Shown here piece by piece: positions 27,521 to 37,636 of a DNA stretch of 64,000 nt. This stretch comes from Paraburkholderia phenazinium (GTDB lineage Bacteria > Pseudomonadota > Gammaproteobacteria > Burkholderiales > Burkholderiaceae), in the NCBI RefSeq assembly GCF_900100735.1, contig NZ_FNCJ01000002.1:372001-436000 (forward strand), in the 5' to 3' direction. The translations under genes were made by a program, and so were the position numbers. Position 1 is the first letter of the stretch. Every line of letters begins with the position of its first letter. The notes below the pieces were generated by a model, which was not told the origin of the DNA, did no database searches, and was given only the letters and a program-made list of their open reading frames with translations.

Positions 27521-29392
27521 ATGAGCGACACCACCCAGCAGTTTGTCAGTCCCGCTCACGCGGGTCGCGCAACAGAGGACGCAGCGGGTCCCGAATACGC
27601 ACACTATCGGGTCGTTCCGGCAAGACATCATGCGCGGACAGCAGGGACCGTGCTATCGATCGTGCTGATCGCGATAGTGCTGAACTCGATACTCGGCAAT
27701 CCTCGCTGGGGCTGGGATGTCTTCGCACAGTGGTTTTTCGCCGGACCGGTAATCGAGGGCCTCGGGCGTACGCTCGTACTCACGGGGCTTGGTGCGCTGT
27801 TCGGCTTCGCGCTCGCCATTCCGCTAGCGCTGGCGCGCGTATCGCGTTCGCCGCTACTGGCCGGCTGCGCGTGGGCGTTCATCTGGCTGTTCCGCTCGAT
27901 CCCGCCGATCGTACTGCTGCTCCTGCTGAACAACCTGGGCTACCTGTACGAGACGATCTGGATTGGCGTGCCGTTTACGCATATCGTGCTACTGGACGAA
28001 TCGACCACCAACCTGATCAGTCCGTTCTTCGCGGCGGTGCTCGGGCTCACACTGAACCATGCGGCGTTTTCGGCCGAGGCGATCCGCGGCGGGATTCTGT
28101 CCGTCGATCACGGGCAGCGTGAGGCCGCTGCTGCGCTGGGCTTGCCGGGCGCCCGTCAGGTGCGTCGCATCGTGCTGCCGCAGGCAATGCGCGCGATCTT
28201 GCCGACCGCATTCAACGATGTGATCGGACTGGCGAAAGGCACCTCGGTCGTCTACATCCTCGCCATGCCCGATCTGTTCTACACGGTGCAGATCATCTAT
28301 CACCGCAATCTGGAGGTCATTCCGTTGTTGATGGTCGCGACGGTCTGGTATCTGATCATCCTCACGGTGTTGTCGGCGATCCAGATTCACATCGAACGTT
28401 ACTACGCACGCGGCGCGACCCGCGAGCAGGTGGCGGTGTCGCCATTGACCTCGCTGTTCGGGCGGTGGCGTAGCGTGCGCGCTGCACGGGACGAAAGTGT
28501 TGCCCGGCCGGGGACGCAATCTCGCACGGCAGCGGAAGTGGACACGGAAGCGGGCCTCGAGGCGGACACTGAAGCACATACTGAGACACGTACCGAGGCA
28601 GATACAGCGGGCGGCTGGGCGCAGCGGCGTATCGGCGGCACGGTGGGCATTCATAACGTGTCGAAGAGTTTCGGCGCGCTGAAGGTACTCGATAATATTT
28701 CACTGGCCGTTCCGTCGGGCAGCGTCACGGTGATCCTTGGCCAGTCGGGCTCGGGCAAGTCGACGCTGCTGCGGTCGATCAACCACCTCGAACGCGTCGA
28801 CGATGGCTTCATCGATATCGATGGCGAACTGATCGGGTATCGCCGGGTCGGACGCACGCTCTACGAACTCAAGGAGCATGACATCCTGCAGCGGCGCCGC
28901 GCCGACGTCGGGATGGTGTTCCAGAGCTTCAACCTGTTCCCGCACCTGAGCGTGCTCGACAATCTCATCGAAGCGCCGCTGGCCTCAGGCGTACCGCATG
29001 TGCAGGCCCGGGCCGAAGCCCGCACGCTGCTCGCGCGCGTGGGCCTCGCCGACAAGGCCGACGCGTGGCCGCGCCAGTTGTCGGGTGGCCAGCAGCAGCG
29101 TGTGGCGATTGCGCGTGCGCTTGCGCTGAAGCCGAAGGTCCTGCTGTTCGATGAACCCACGTCCGCACTCGATCCAGAGCTTGTCAACGAGGTGCTTGAC
29201 GTGATCCGCCAGCTTGCGCGTTCGGGCACGACGCTGATCATCGTCACGCACGAGATCGGCTTTGCACGCGAGGTGGCCGACACGATCGTCTTTATGGACG
29301 GCGGACGCATCGTCGAGTCGGGGGCGCCCGCAAAAGTGCTTGGCGATCCAGACCATCCGCGCACCCGTGAATTCCTCTCGAAGGTGCTGTGA
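27521..29392 (+). CDS. Fused ABC permease-ATPase, cystine/polar amino acid type
   Basis: One 623-residue chain carrying both an inner-membrane permease and its ATPase. Residues about 40-300 hold five or more membrane helices with the permease signature EAAAALGLPGARQVRRIVLP. Residues about 300-365 form a charged linker with repeated T-E-A-D units. Residues about 368-620 form the ATPase: Walker A GQSGSGKST, signature [15 protein letters not shown], Walker [15 protein letters not shown] and the H-loop VTHE. The family normally splits these functions (TcyL/TcyN, GltJ/GltL), so one chain probably dimerises for transport. The binding protein at 29433 is its obvious partner. AGGAGG lies 8-13 bases before the ATG. 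Confidence 0.92.
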   Translation: MSDTTQQFVSPAHAGRATEDAAGPEYAHYRVVPARHHARTAGTVLSIVLIAIVLNSILGNPRWGWDVFAQWFFAGPVIEGLGRTLVLTGLGALFGFALAIPLALARVSRSPLLAGCAWAFIWLFRSIPPIVLLLLLNNLGYLYETIWIGVPFTHIVLLDESTTNLISPFFAAVLGLTLNHAAFSAEAIRGGILSVDHGQREAAAALGLPGARQVRRIVLPQAMRAILPTAFNDVIGLAKGTSVVYILAMPDLFYTVQIIYHRNLEVIPLLMVATVWYLIILTVLSAIQIHIERYYARGATREQVAVSPLTSLFGRWRSVRAARDESVARPGTQSRTAAEVDTEAGLEADTEAHTETRTEADTAGGWAQRRIGGTVGIHNVSKSFGALKVLDNISLAVPSGSVTVILGQSGSGKSTLLRSINHLERVDDGFIDIDGELIGYRRVGRTLYELKEHDILQRRRADVGMVFQSFNLFPHLSVLDNLIEAPLASGVPHVQARAEARTLLARVGLADKADAWPRQLSGGQQQRVAIARALALKPKVLLFDEPTSALDPELVNEVLDVIRQLARSGTTLIIVTHEIGFAREVADTIVFMDGGRIVESGAPAKVLGDPDHPRTREFLSKVL

Positions 29393-29432
29393 TCGCATGC
29401 GACGCGCAAAACGTTACGACTCAAGACAACCG

Positions 29433-30377
29433 ATGCTGACCAGCAGACGGACGTTCGTGGCCAGCTTGACCGCGCTGGCGGCCACGCCGCTAGTGTGGCC
29501 CATCGGATTCGCGCGGGCTGCCACGCAGTCTTTCGACTTTGGCCCGGAGCAGAACGGGCGTATCCGCGCAGCCAGGGATCCCGACGCGCTGCGCCTGCTC
29601 GCCGGCTATCGCTTCGTCACGCCCGGCGTGTTCACGGTGGCCATCGCGCCGTTCGCTGCGCCGATCGCAACCTATGCGACCGACGCCCGTACTGTCGTGG
29701 GCGCCGATCCCGATTACGCGCAGCTCATCGCCGATACACTCGGTCTGCGCTTGCTGCTGGTGCCCGTCGCGTGGCCGGACTGGCCGCTCGGTCTTGCCTC
29801 GGGCCGATACGACGCGGTGATCTCGAACGTCGGCGTGACCGAGAAGCGCAAGCAAAAGTTCGACTTTACGACCTACCGGCTGGGTTTGCACGGGTTCTAC
29901 GTCCGGACTGACAGCGCGATCAAGTCGATCCGCGAACCGCAGGATATCGCGGGGCTGCGCATCATCACCGGCTCTGGCGCGATCCAGGAGCGCATCCTGC
30001 TCGAATGGAACCAGCGCAACGTAGCGCACGGGCTGAAAGAGGCCACGCTGCAGTCCTACGACGATGGCGCGTCGGAGCGGCTGGCGCTGCTGTCGGGGCG
30101 CGCAGACGCGATCTTCAACCCGGACGCGCCGCTTGCCTACGAGGCCGCGACACAAGGGCAGATCCGTCAGGTGGGCACGGTCAACGCGGGCTGGCCATTC
30201 AAGGCGGATGTCGCGATTGCGACACGCAAGGGTAGCGGCCTCGCGCCAGCGCTGACGGCGGCGACCAACGGCTTGATCCGTGGCGGGCAATATCGCGCTG
30301 CGCTCGCCCGCTGGGGTCTGCAGACGGAAGCCATCGATCGCTCGGAAACTAATCCGCCCGGCTTTCCAGACGCCTGA
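29433..30377 (+). CDS. Amino-acid-type ABC substrate-binding protein (Tat signal)
   Basis: Periplasmic binding protein of 314 residues, family 3, paralogous to the one at 21344. The N terminus TSRRTFVASLTALAATPLVW has the twin-arginine motif SRRTFV, so it is probably exported folded by Tat, unlike its Sec-exported paralogue. Core blocks are YATDARTVVGADPDYAQLIA, VPVAWPDWPLGLASGRYDAV and VTEKRKQKFDFTTYR. It follows the fused permease-ATPase by 40 bases and should deliver its ligand to it. Starts at 29397 and 29433 are both possible; the latter puts the twin arginines in the usual position. Confidence 0.88.
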   Translation: MLTSRRTFVASLTALAATPLVWPIGFARAATQSFDFGPEQNGRIRAARDPDALRLLAGYRFVTPGVFTVAIAPFAAPIATYATDARTVVGADPDYAQLIADTLGLRLLLVPVAWPDWPLGLASGRYDAVISNVGVTEKRKQKFDFTTYRLGLHGFYVRTDSAIKSIREPQDIAGLRIITGSGAIQERILLEWNQRNVAHGLKEATLQSYDDGASERLALLSGRADAIFNPDAPLAYEAATQGQIRQVGTVNAGWPFKADVAIATRKGSGLAPALTAATNGLIRGGQYRAALARWGLQTEAIDRSETNPPGFPDA

Positions 30378-30467
30378 TCAAGGACGTTCCCTGGCGGGAA
30401 TCACAACGCCGATGCGAGCTACCGTCAAGCGGGTGCCGACGCATCGCCAGAACCACTGAGGGCCCGT

Positions 30468-31508
30468 ATGAGTGCTGTGCGCATTGATCATCTAGCTTTC
30501 CTGACACCGGGCAATTACCCGGACGATGCACCGCTCGCCGGCTTCGAGCGGACACTTGAACTGTTTGGCGCCGGCGAGGCGCTCGGTTACGACAGTGCGT
30601 GGGTCCGCCAGCGCCATCTGGAGCGCGCGGTGTCGTCGGCGGCGACCTTCCTCGCGGCTGCGAGCCAGCGTACGACGCGCATCGACCTCGGCGCGGCGGT
30701 GATCCAGATGGGGTATGAGAACCCGTTTCGCCTCGCTGAGGATCTCGCCACCGTCGATATATTGTCTCGCGGCCGCCTGAATATCGGGCTGAGCGCGGGT
30801 GCGCCTACGCACGGCATCCTGCTCGGCGAACGGCTGTTCGATGCGAACCCCGAACTGATCGACTTCTCGCATGCTCGTGTCGAGCGTTTGCGCCGCAATC
30901 TGGCGGGAGAATGGCTCGGCGGCGAAGATACCTTCGTCGAATCGGCGGCAGGTCGCGTGCGGCCGCGCGTGGGCCCGTATGCGCCGGGCCTGACCGAACG
31001 GCTGTGGTACGGCGGCGGCTCGCGGCGCTCGATCGAGTGGGCCGCTCGCAACGGTTTCAATCTGCTGATCGGTAACATCACGACGGGCGAGGGAACCGAC
31101 GACTACCGCGATGCGCAGCTACGCCAACTCGATCTGTTCCGCTCGCACTGGAGCGAAGCGCGAGCGCCGCGGATCGCGCTGGGCCGCGTGATCGTGCCGA
31201 TCGACGGCGCCGATGCCCGCACGCGCCAGCGCTATCGCGAGTTCGCCCAGGGGCGCCATGTGCGCACGCTGACGCCGCACGGCGAGCGGCGCACGCTGTT
31301 TGTGCCCGATCTGGTCGGTACGTCCGACGAGATCGTCGCCCGGTTGCTCGACGATCCGGTGGTGGGGCAGATCAGCGAATTGCGCCTGGAACTGCCGTAT
31401 GATCTGCCGTTTGAGAATTATCAGCAGATTCTCGAGGACTTCGTAACGCGCATCGCCCCCGAACTGGGCTGGCGGCCCGCCGTCGCGCGCGAGTCCTTTG
31501 CGGCTTAG
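30468..31508 (+). CDS. Luciferase-like flavin-dependent monooxygenase
   Basis: Third LLM-family oxidoreductase of the block, 346 residues. It shows DHLAFLTPGNYPDDAP at the start, ERTLELFGAGEALGYDSAWV, RTTRIDLGAAVIQMGYENPF and LSRGRLNIGLSAGAPTHG. This is a different branch from the YtmO-like and NtaA-like proteins, so it likely acts on another intermediate or another substrate. It is the sixth gene in a run of like-oriented genes spaced by 31-90 bases, consistent with one operon from 25117 to 32098. Confidence 0.88.
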   Translation: MSAVRIDHLAFLTPGNYPDDAPLAGFERTLELFGAGEALGYDSAWVRQRHLERAVSSAATFLAAASQRTTRIDLGAAVIQMGYENPFRLAEDLATVDILSRGRLNIGLSAGAPTHGILLGERLFDANPELIDFSHARVERLRRNLAGEWLGGEDTFVESAAGRVRPRVGPYAPGLTERLWYGGGSRRSIEWAARNGFNLLIGNITTGEGTDDYRDAQLRQLDLFRSHWSEARAPRIALGRVIVPIDGADARTRQRYREFAQGRHVRTLTPHGERRTLFVPDLVGTSDEIVARLLDDPVVGQISELRLELPYDLPFENYQQILEDFVTRIAPELGWRPAVARESFAA

Positions 31509-31546
31509 CAGCGGTGCGCACCTTGCCGGATCGAGTGATTGACCTT

Positions 31547-32098
31547 ATGACACAAGCCACCTCTAGTCCCGTTGCCTCACAGCCGATTCAAACCGCGCCC
31601 GATGATCGCTTCGTCTACGTTTCGGTGCACGACCCGTTGGCCCAGCCTCTGTTCGACGAATTGGCCTATGAATACAGCACCCGTTACGCAGGTCTGATCG
31701 ATGCGGCCGAGATCGCGAGGGAAATGCAGCGCTATCCCGCCGAGGCCTTCGCGCCGCCGCAGGGCGCCTTTGTGCTGCTGCTGCGAGACGGGCAGGCAAT
31801 CGCGGGCGGCGCCTTCATGCCCCATACGGACCCCGGCACCACTGAGTTCAAGCGGATCTGGGCCAGCCGCAACCACCGCCGTCAAGGCCTGGCCCGCCGC
31901 GTCCTAGCGGAACTGGAGGCGCAGGCGGCCCGCCAGGGTTATGCGCGCGTGTACCTCGGCACCGGTCCTCGTCAGCCCGAGGCGGTCGCCCTATACCAGA
32001 CCAATGGCTATACCTTGCTGTCCGCGCACGACTTCGGTGAGGATGAGCCGCCTGGCGTCCTGTTCGAGAAGTACCTGTCGCCCTTGCAGGCCGGCTAA
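31547..32098 (+). CDS. GNAT-family N-acetyltransferase (SnaA-like candidate)
   Basis: Acetyl-CoA-dependent N-acetyltransferase of 183 residues. The acetyl-CoA site is RNHRRQGLARRVLAELE (R/Q-x-x-G-x-A form), preceded by EFKRIWAS and followed by YARVYLGTGPRQPEAVALYQ and GYTLL. Bacillus S-alkyl-cysteine salvage operons encode such an enzyme (SnaA) that N-acetylates the amino acid before C-S cleavage; here it lies 39 bases after the third monooxygenase, so I infer the same job. An in-frame GTG at 31514 is an alternative start. The matching deacetylase was not found in the window. Confidence 0.82.
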   Translation: MTQATSSPVASQPIQTAPDDRFVYVSVHDPLAQPLFDELAYEYSTRYAGLIDAAEIAREMQRYPAEAFAPPQGAFVLLLRDGQAIAGGAFMPHTDPGTTEFKRIWASRNHRRQGLARRVLAELEAQAARQGYARVYLGTGPRQPEAVALYQTNGYTLLSAHDFGEDEPPGVLFEKYLSPLQAG

Positions 32099-32128
32099 CG
32101 CCGGCGCTGCGGCGCAATTCGGCTATGA

Positions 32129-33574
<1,446 letters not shown>

Positions 33575-33589
33575 GTCGAGGCAGTTCAA

Positions 33590-33618
33590 GACCGGATGAA
33601 GATCTCCTTCATCCGGTC
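33590..33618 (+). terminator. argG terminator hairpin
   Basis: A perfect 12-pair stem (gaccggatgaag/cttcatccggtc) with a 5-base loop, 16 bases after the argG stop. There is no T tract, but stem strength and position support a terminator. Confidence 0.65.
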
Positions 33619-33623
33619 GACGG

Positions 33624-33725
33624 CTACGGCTGGCAAAGCGGGAGCCGCTCTCGTGCGCGATACCGGCTGATGCTGGCATCGAGATCGCGCACGCGGATTA
33701 CGACGTGGTCAAGTGAAAGAGTCAT
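33624..33725 (-). pseudogene. Glyoxalase/VOC-family N-terminal fragment
   Basis: A 33-codon frame reading MTLSLDHVVIRVRDLDASIS then a short unrelated tail and stop. The first 22 residues are a typical start of a vicinal-oxygen-chelate (glyoxalase-like) protein, the first beta strand with its metal-binding His. The remaining more than 100 residues of a normal domain are missing because argG and its terminator follow. It is a truncated remnant. Confidence 0.55.
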
Positions 33726-33735
33726 AGCCGCGTCG

Positions 33736-34305
33736 TCAGGCGGCCTTGGCGGTTCGCGACGCTTGCGCCGCGCTGTCCTTGGCAGCTTTCGACGCGGCGG
33801 TAGTCGCAGCGTCGAAATTGCTTTCCGCAATTTCCACTGCTTGCCCGGTTGCCTTCTTAACGCTATCGAAGGCGGTTTGGGCAGCGGTGATGGTCGACTT
33901 CAGCAGCGCCACCGCGGATTCCGAACCGGCTGGTGCGTTCCTGGTCACGCTGTCGACAAAAGTCTGTGCACTCTGGCTGTATTCGGAGAATCTCGCTTCG
34001 GCGAACTTAATGAATTCCGCATGCGTCGCCGAGAGGATCTCATAGGCATGACGGCCGTATGCCTGGGTCTTTTCGGCGGACGGCTGCGTCAGTGAGGTCT
34101 GCAGCTTGAGCAGATCTTGCGGGTCTTTCCCGGACAGCACTTTCTGGGCGGCTTCCTGAGTGTCGGCAATGATCGATTTCGCGGCCTGCAGGTTGAGGAC
34201 GGTCAGTTTTTCGAAACCATCGAACACCTTGTTGGTCAGGCCAAAGAATGCGTCGGCATGGCTTTTTTGTGCTGCGGCGAATTGTTCCTGAGCAGACTGG
34301 GTCAT
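33736..34305 (-). CDS. Phasin family protein
   Basis: Polyhydroxyalkanoate granule-associated protein of 189 residues, almost wholly amphipathic helix. The phasin pattern is clear: AQKSHADAFFGLTNKVFDGF, LTVLNLQAAKSIIADTQEAA, DPQDLLKLQTSLTQPSAEK and a C-terminal Ala/Ser/Lys-rich tail (AASKAAKDSAAQASRTAKAA). It coats PHA granules, a trait common in Burkholderiaceae. It is a single gene; no PHA synthase is in the window. Confidence 0.92.
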   Translation of the reverse strand: MTQSAQEQFAAAQKSHADAFFGLTNKVFDGFEKLTVLNLQAAKSIIADTQEAAQKVLSGKDPQDLLKLQTSLTQPSAEKTQAYGRHAYEILSATHAEFIKFAEARFSEYSQSAQTFVDSVTRNAPAGSESAVALLKSTITAAQTAFDSVKKATGQAVEIAESNFDAATTAASKAAKDSAAQASRTAKAA

Positions 34306-34524
34306 CTTGTTACTCCAGGGTAGTAGACGTGCACGGGTGGTGACTTCGAAAACATGGTGCGAAGGTGATGCGTCGCAACATGAAACCCATTCTTGGTGCC
34401 GCGACCAGCGAAGTCAAATGACATATTCGTGATAGCAAATATGGCCCACAGGTCTAGCTATTCCGATGAGAGACGGTAACGGTATTTGGGTAGCGGTGCA
34501 TCGCGGGTAGGCACCGGACGCGGG

Positions 34525-34902
34525 TCACTTCGTCGCGACTGCAGCGCTCTTGTCGCGCAATATCCAATGACCGTCGCGGGCAACGAGGTTGATGCTTTTT
34601 ACGCCGATCACGCGCCGCGTCGTGGGATCGAACGTCGCTTTGCCGAATACGACGCTTGGTATGTCGTGCAGTTTAGGCAGTGCATCGCGCACGCCGCGGC
34701 GATCAGCGCCACCGGTACGCAGCGCGTAAGCGGCGATAACCACCGCATCGTAGGCAAATGCGTTGAACGCGTCTGGCTCGCGATGATATTTCGCCTCGAA
34801 GTCGTGCACGAAGGTTTGCACTTCTGGGCGCGGATCGCCGGGGAAAAAGCTCGTATTAGTGGTCACGCCGTTGACGGCGTTGCCGCCGAGTTCGATCAGG
34901 AA
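34525..34902 (-). pseudogene. Branched-chain amino acid binding protein, C-terminal remnant
   Basis: The frame reads ELGGNAVNGVTTNTSFFPGD, PEVQTFVHDFEAKYHREPDA, AYDAVVIAAYALRTGGADR and VFGKATFDPTTRRVIG, the C-terminal third of a LivK-type (Peripla_BP_6) solute-binding protein. Immediately upstream in frame is a stop codon (34903-34905), and the N-terminal two thirds and signal peptide are absent. No permease or ATPase partner is adjacent. It is a decayed gene. Confidence 0.7.
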
Positions 34903-35320
34903 TCATGGACCGTGGCTGGCCACGAGCGTCACGAGATGGTGCAGCGTGCCGCGAGCATATCCCGTGATGAGGGACGCGAGCGACCCATCGGCCGCACCCG
35001 AAATTTCCCTGTGGATGCACGCCAGAATGGCGCCGACCAGCAGCACGGTGGCTACCTGTTTAACGGAGATGCGATGTGGGTCCTCAAACGGGCCAGCCTC
35101 GCTTTCCGCGGCTTCATCGAGCGTTCGATGAGGGTGATATCCGAATCCCTTCATGGTGGTCGGCAGGTCGATTTGAACATATCGAGTGTCCGCAATCCTG
35201 CGAACGTGGCGAACTATTTTTTTCGCATATCCATAGCAGTACAGCGTCTTTGCAACCTCCAGGACGGGTGGATATGACCTCGCACAGAGGTCAACACGTC
35301 ATCTTGCGACACGCTACGCT
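34903..35320. other. Intergenic region next to gene remnants
   Basis: A minus-strand frame (34903-35154) of 83 codons has one hydrophobic segment (TVLLVGAILACIHREISGAA) but no recognisable homology. It may be debris from whatever replaced the 5' part of the neighbouring binding-protein gene. Otherwise nothing identifiable is seen. Confidence 0.35.
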
Positions 35321-36292
35321 TCATTCGCGGCTACCTGTCTGGCGGGTGCGCGCAGCCGCTTCACGGGGCGGCGTGTCGCAATAGCGCCGCCATACGCGCC
35401 GGAAATCGCGTGCCGAGGCGAACCCCGCCTGTTCGGCCACCCGTTCGATGGTGAGTTCCGGGCGCTCCAGCAGTTGCTGCGCGCGGGCCACGCGCAGGCG
35501 CTGTTGATAGGCCAGGATGGTGATTCCGGCATGCTCGGCAAAGAGCCGGCTGAGATGCCGCGCGCTGACATGCGCGGCCTGGGCAAGGTCGGTCACATTC
35601 CACGCGCGGGCGGGATCTTGCGAGATGGCATCCTGGGCCCGGTGTACCGCCGGATGCATGTGGTTGCGATGAGCGAGCCACGGCGACAGTTGCGAGTATT
35701 CGCCAGCCCGGCGCTGATACACCACCTGGCGGCGCGCAATATCAGCGGCCAGTTCCGCACCTGCGTAGTGTTCGATCAGATACAGCGCCAGATCGACGCC
35801 CGCTGTGATGCCGGCGCTCGTGAGTACGTCGCCGTCGTCAACGAACAGGCAGTCGTCCTGCACACGCGCCGTGGGCTCCTCGTGCTTGAGTAAGTCCAGG
35901 AGGCTGAAGTGGGTCGTGCAACGGCGGCCGGTCAGGCGTCCCGCGCGAGCAAGCAGGAGTGCACCGGAGCAAATGCTGGCGATGCGCGCATCGGCTGCGG
36001 GCACGGTTTTGAGCCAGTCAGTGACGGCGTCGAATGCCTTGCTAGCCCCGGGCTCGGGCGTTTCGTGCGTGCCCACGACGATGACCAGACTGTTCGGCGG
36101 CAGAGTGTCCGGAAGCGGGGCGAGCCCGTCGAGCGCGGTACCGATCGATGTCGTCAGCCGCGACAGCGGGGCGCAATGATGCAGATCGAAGGGCGCGCCG
36201 GAGTCCACCGCCATGCGCAGAGCCTCGGCGGGGCCCGCATAGTCGAGCAGCAGCACGGGAGGCGTCAGCACGAACCATACGGACGTCTTCAT
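35321..36292 (-). CDS. GlxA-family AraC-type regulator (DJ-1/PfpI domain)
   Basis: Transcriptional regulator of 323 residues. Residues 1-190 form a DJ-1/PfpI class I glutamine amidotransferase-like sensor domain, with VWFVLTPPVLLLDYAGPAEA at the start and IASICSGALLLARAG in the nucleophile-elbow position. Residues about 215-320 form an AraC helix-turn-helix pair, AHVSARHLSRLFAEHAGIT and IERVAEQAGFASARDFRRVW. It starts 3 bases after the isochorismatase-family gene and is cotranscribed with it, so it probably controls that enzyme. A longer frame in register to 36913 is an artefact of the upstream gene's opposite reading phase. Confidence 0.9.
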   Translation of the reverse strand: MKTSVWFVLTPPVLLLDYAGPAEALRMAVDSGAPFDLHHCAPLSRLTTSIGTALDGLAPLPDTLPPNSLVIVVGTHETPEPGASKAFDAVTDWLKTVPAADARIASICSGALLLARAGRLTGRRCTTHFSLLDLLKHEEPTARVQDDCLFVDDGDVLTSAGITAGVDLALYLIEHYAGAELAADIARRQVVYQRRAGEYSQLSPWLAHRNHMHPAVHRAQDAISQDPARAWNVTDLAQAAHVSARHLSRLFAEHAGITILAYQQRLRVARAQQLLERPELTIERVAEQAGFASARDFRRVWRRYCDTPPREAAARTRQTGSRE

Positions 36293-36294
36293 GA

Positions 36295-36873
36295 TCAGGC
36301 CGCGCGTTGTGATTGCCAGCCGGCCAACGCATCGTCGACGCTGGCGATGCGTGCAAAGCGCCCCGCCAGGACCAACTCTGTGCGCGCCTTGATTTCCTCG
36401 GGGGAGTAGACGCGGCCACTGCCGGCGTGCGTCATCGGAAACGTGAGGGTGGCCTCGGTCACGTAGTCCACCGCGTACCCGATGTCCGACGCGACGCGTG
36501 TCGTAGTTTCGCAGCACTGCTCGGTGCGTATGCCGGTAATGACGAGATGGTTGATGCCGCGGCGGCGCAACCACAGATCGAGCCCGGTATCGGTGAATGC
36601 ATTGTGGGTATGCTTTTCGAACACGACATCCGGTCCGCCCGGCACCCAATCCAGCGCAGTGACAAACCCGGATTCCTTGGTGAACGCTGCGTCCTGGTCG
36701 ATATGGAACACGTGGATGACCGGCACGCCATGTTCGCGCGCGCCGCGTTCCAGCCGCAGCACGGCCTCCTTGAAGGCCGGCAGGTCCGCTTCGGACCAGT
36801 AGGGTCTGTGACGAAACGATTCCTGCACATCGATGATGAGGAGAGCGGATCTGGCGGCGTTGAATACGGACAT
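36295..36873 (-). CDS. Isochorismatase-family cysteine hydrolase
   Basis: Cytosolic hydrolase of 192 residues. The triad is visible: Asp15 in ALLIIDVQESF, Lys87 in VVFEKHTHNAF and Cys120 in GIRTEQCCETTTR. The family includes nicotinamidases, N-carbamoylsarcosine amidases and isochorismatases; the substrate cannot be told. ATG 36873 has GGAG 9 bases upstream, so the in-frame ATG at 36903 is not needed. It shares an operon with the GlxA-type regulator, a common pairing. Confidence 0.88.
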   Translation of the reverse strand: MSVFNAARSALLIIDVQESFRHRPYWSEADLPAFKEAVLRLERGAREHGVPVIHVFHIDQDAAFTKESGFVTALDWVPGGPDVVFEKHTHNAFTDTGLDLWLRRRGINHLVITGIRTEQCCETTTRVASDIGYAVDYVTEATLTFPMTHAGSGRVYSPEEIKARTELVLAGRFARIASVDDALAGWQSQRAA

Positions 36874-37194
36874 TTTCTGTAACTCCGAGGATAGAGGAGT
36901 CAATCATAGACACCTATAACGAAGATATCGAGCGTGTTTGCAGACAGGAATGGGACAAAATCGGCCATCCAATCGAGGAGGATGCCGACGCTTCGAACGG
37001 CCCCGCGCCAGACGTCTCAGGAACACGGTTGCGGGCATCGTCAATCAAAGCGGATCGGCGCCTTCGAAGCAAAGCAACCTCTTTCCACGCCCGAATCTTT
37101 GCTTAACGCGAAAGATCACTTCGACGAACGGCGCACGGCACCTAAGATTGCGGGCGTCGCTAGAAACGGCTGCCGCGCCCCGGAGATCGAAGAG
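36874..37194. other. Divergent intergenic region
   Basis: Between the hydrolase gene and the DUF4096 gene. An open frame continues upstream from the DUF4096 gene to 36934 but lacks recognisable protein. Promoters for both directions should lie here; no repeat was seen. Confidence 0.35.
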
Positions 37195-37596
37195 ATGATT
37201 CAGTTTGACGATTTGACAGACAGCGAATGGGCCCTGATCGAAGGGCTATTCTGTAATGAAGCTGTGCCGCCTGACCGGTCCGGCCGACGGCGTGTGGAGC
37301 CGCGCGTGGTGGTCAACGCGGTGTTGTGGGCGTTATCGACCGGACACAGTTGGTCCAGGGTGCCAGGCTGGTATCCATCGCGCCCGACTTGCCGCCGCCG
37401 CTTTGAAGAGTGGCAAGCCGACGGTACGCTCGCCGAAATCGTCAGACGGCTCAATGCCGCCGGCCGGAAGGTGTCGCTGCGCGGCCCGGTTGGCGATGCG
37501 TTCAACCATCCGCCGGCGAACCCGAATCACGACCGCTTGAAGGGCCTCTCGTGGAGCAGTCCGCAAACGTGGCGCGCGCCGCTCGAAGCGGCCTGA
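37195..37596 (+). CDS. DUF4096 (transposase N-terminal-like) protein
   Basis: Protein of 133 residues consisting almost only of the IS5-type DUF4096 domain: FDDLTDSEWALIEGLFCNEA, PRVVVNAVLWALSTGHSWSR and CRRRFEEWQADGTLAEIVRR. No DDE catalytic region follows and no inverted repeats flank the gene. It is the paralogue of the longer protein at 10065 (shared DEW/SEWxLxxxL, RVVVNAVLW, RFEEWxAxGTL). It has a GGAG site 11 bases before ATG 37195. It is most likely a domesticated DNA-binding protein or a remnant. Confidence 0.65.
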   Translation: MIQFDDLTDSEWALIEGLFCNEAVPPDRSGRRRVEPRVVVNAVLWALSTGHSWSRVPGWYPSRPTCRRRFEEWQADGTLAEIVRRLNAAGRKVSLRGPVGDAFNHPPANPNHDRLKGLSWSSPQTWRAPLEAA

Positions 37597-37636
37597 GGTT
37601 TTTCGATGCTCCGCGTGGGCATCGCTGGTTTGCCGG

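Noticed and set aside
35321..36913. One 530-residue protein covering the GlxA-type regulator and upstream region
   Set aside because: The first about 207 codons run through the isochorismatase-family gene in another phase and have no protein character. The regulator starts cleanly at 36292 with its family N terminus.
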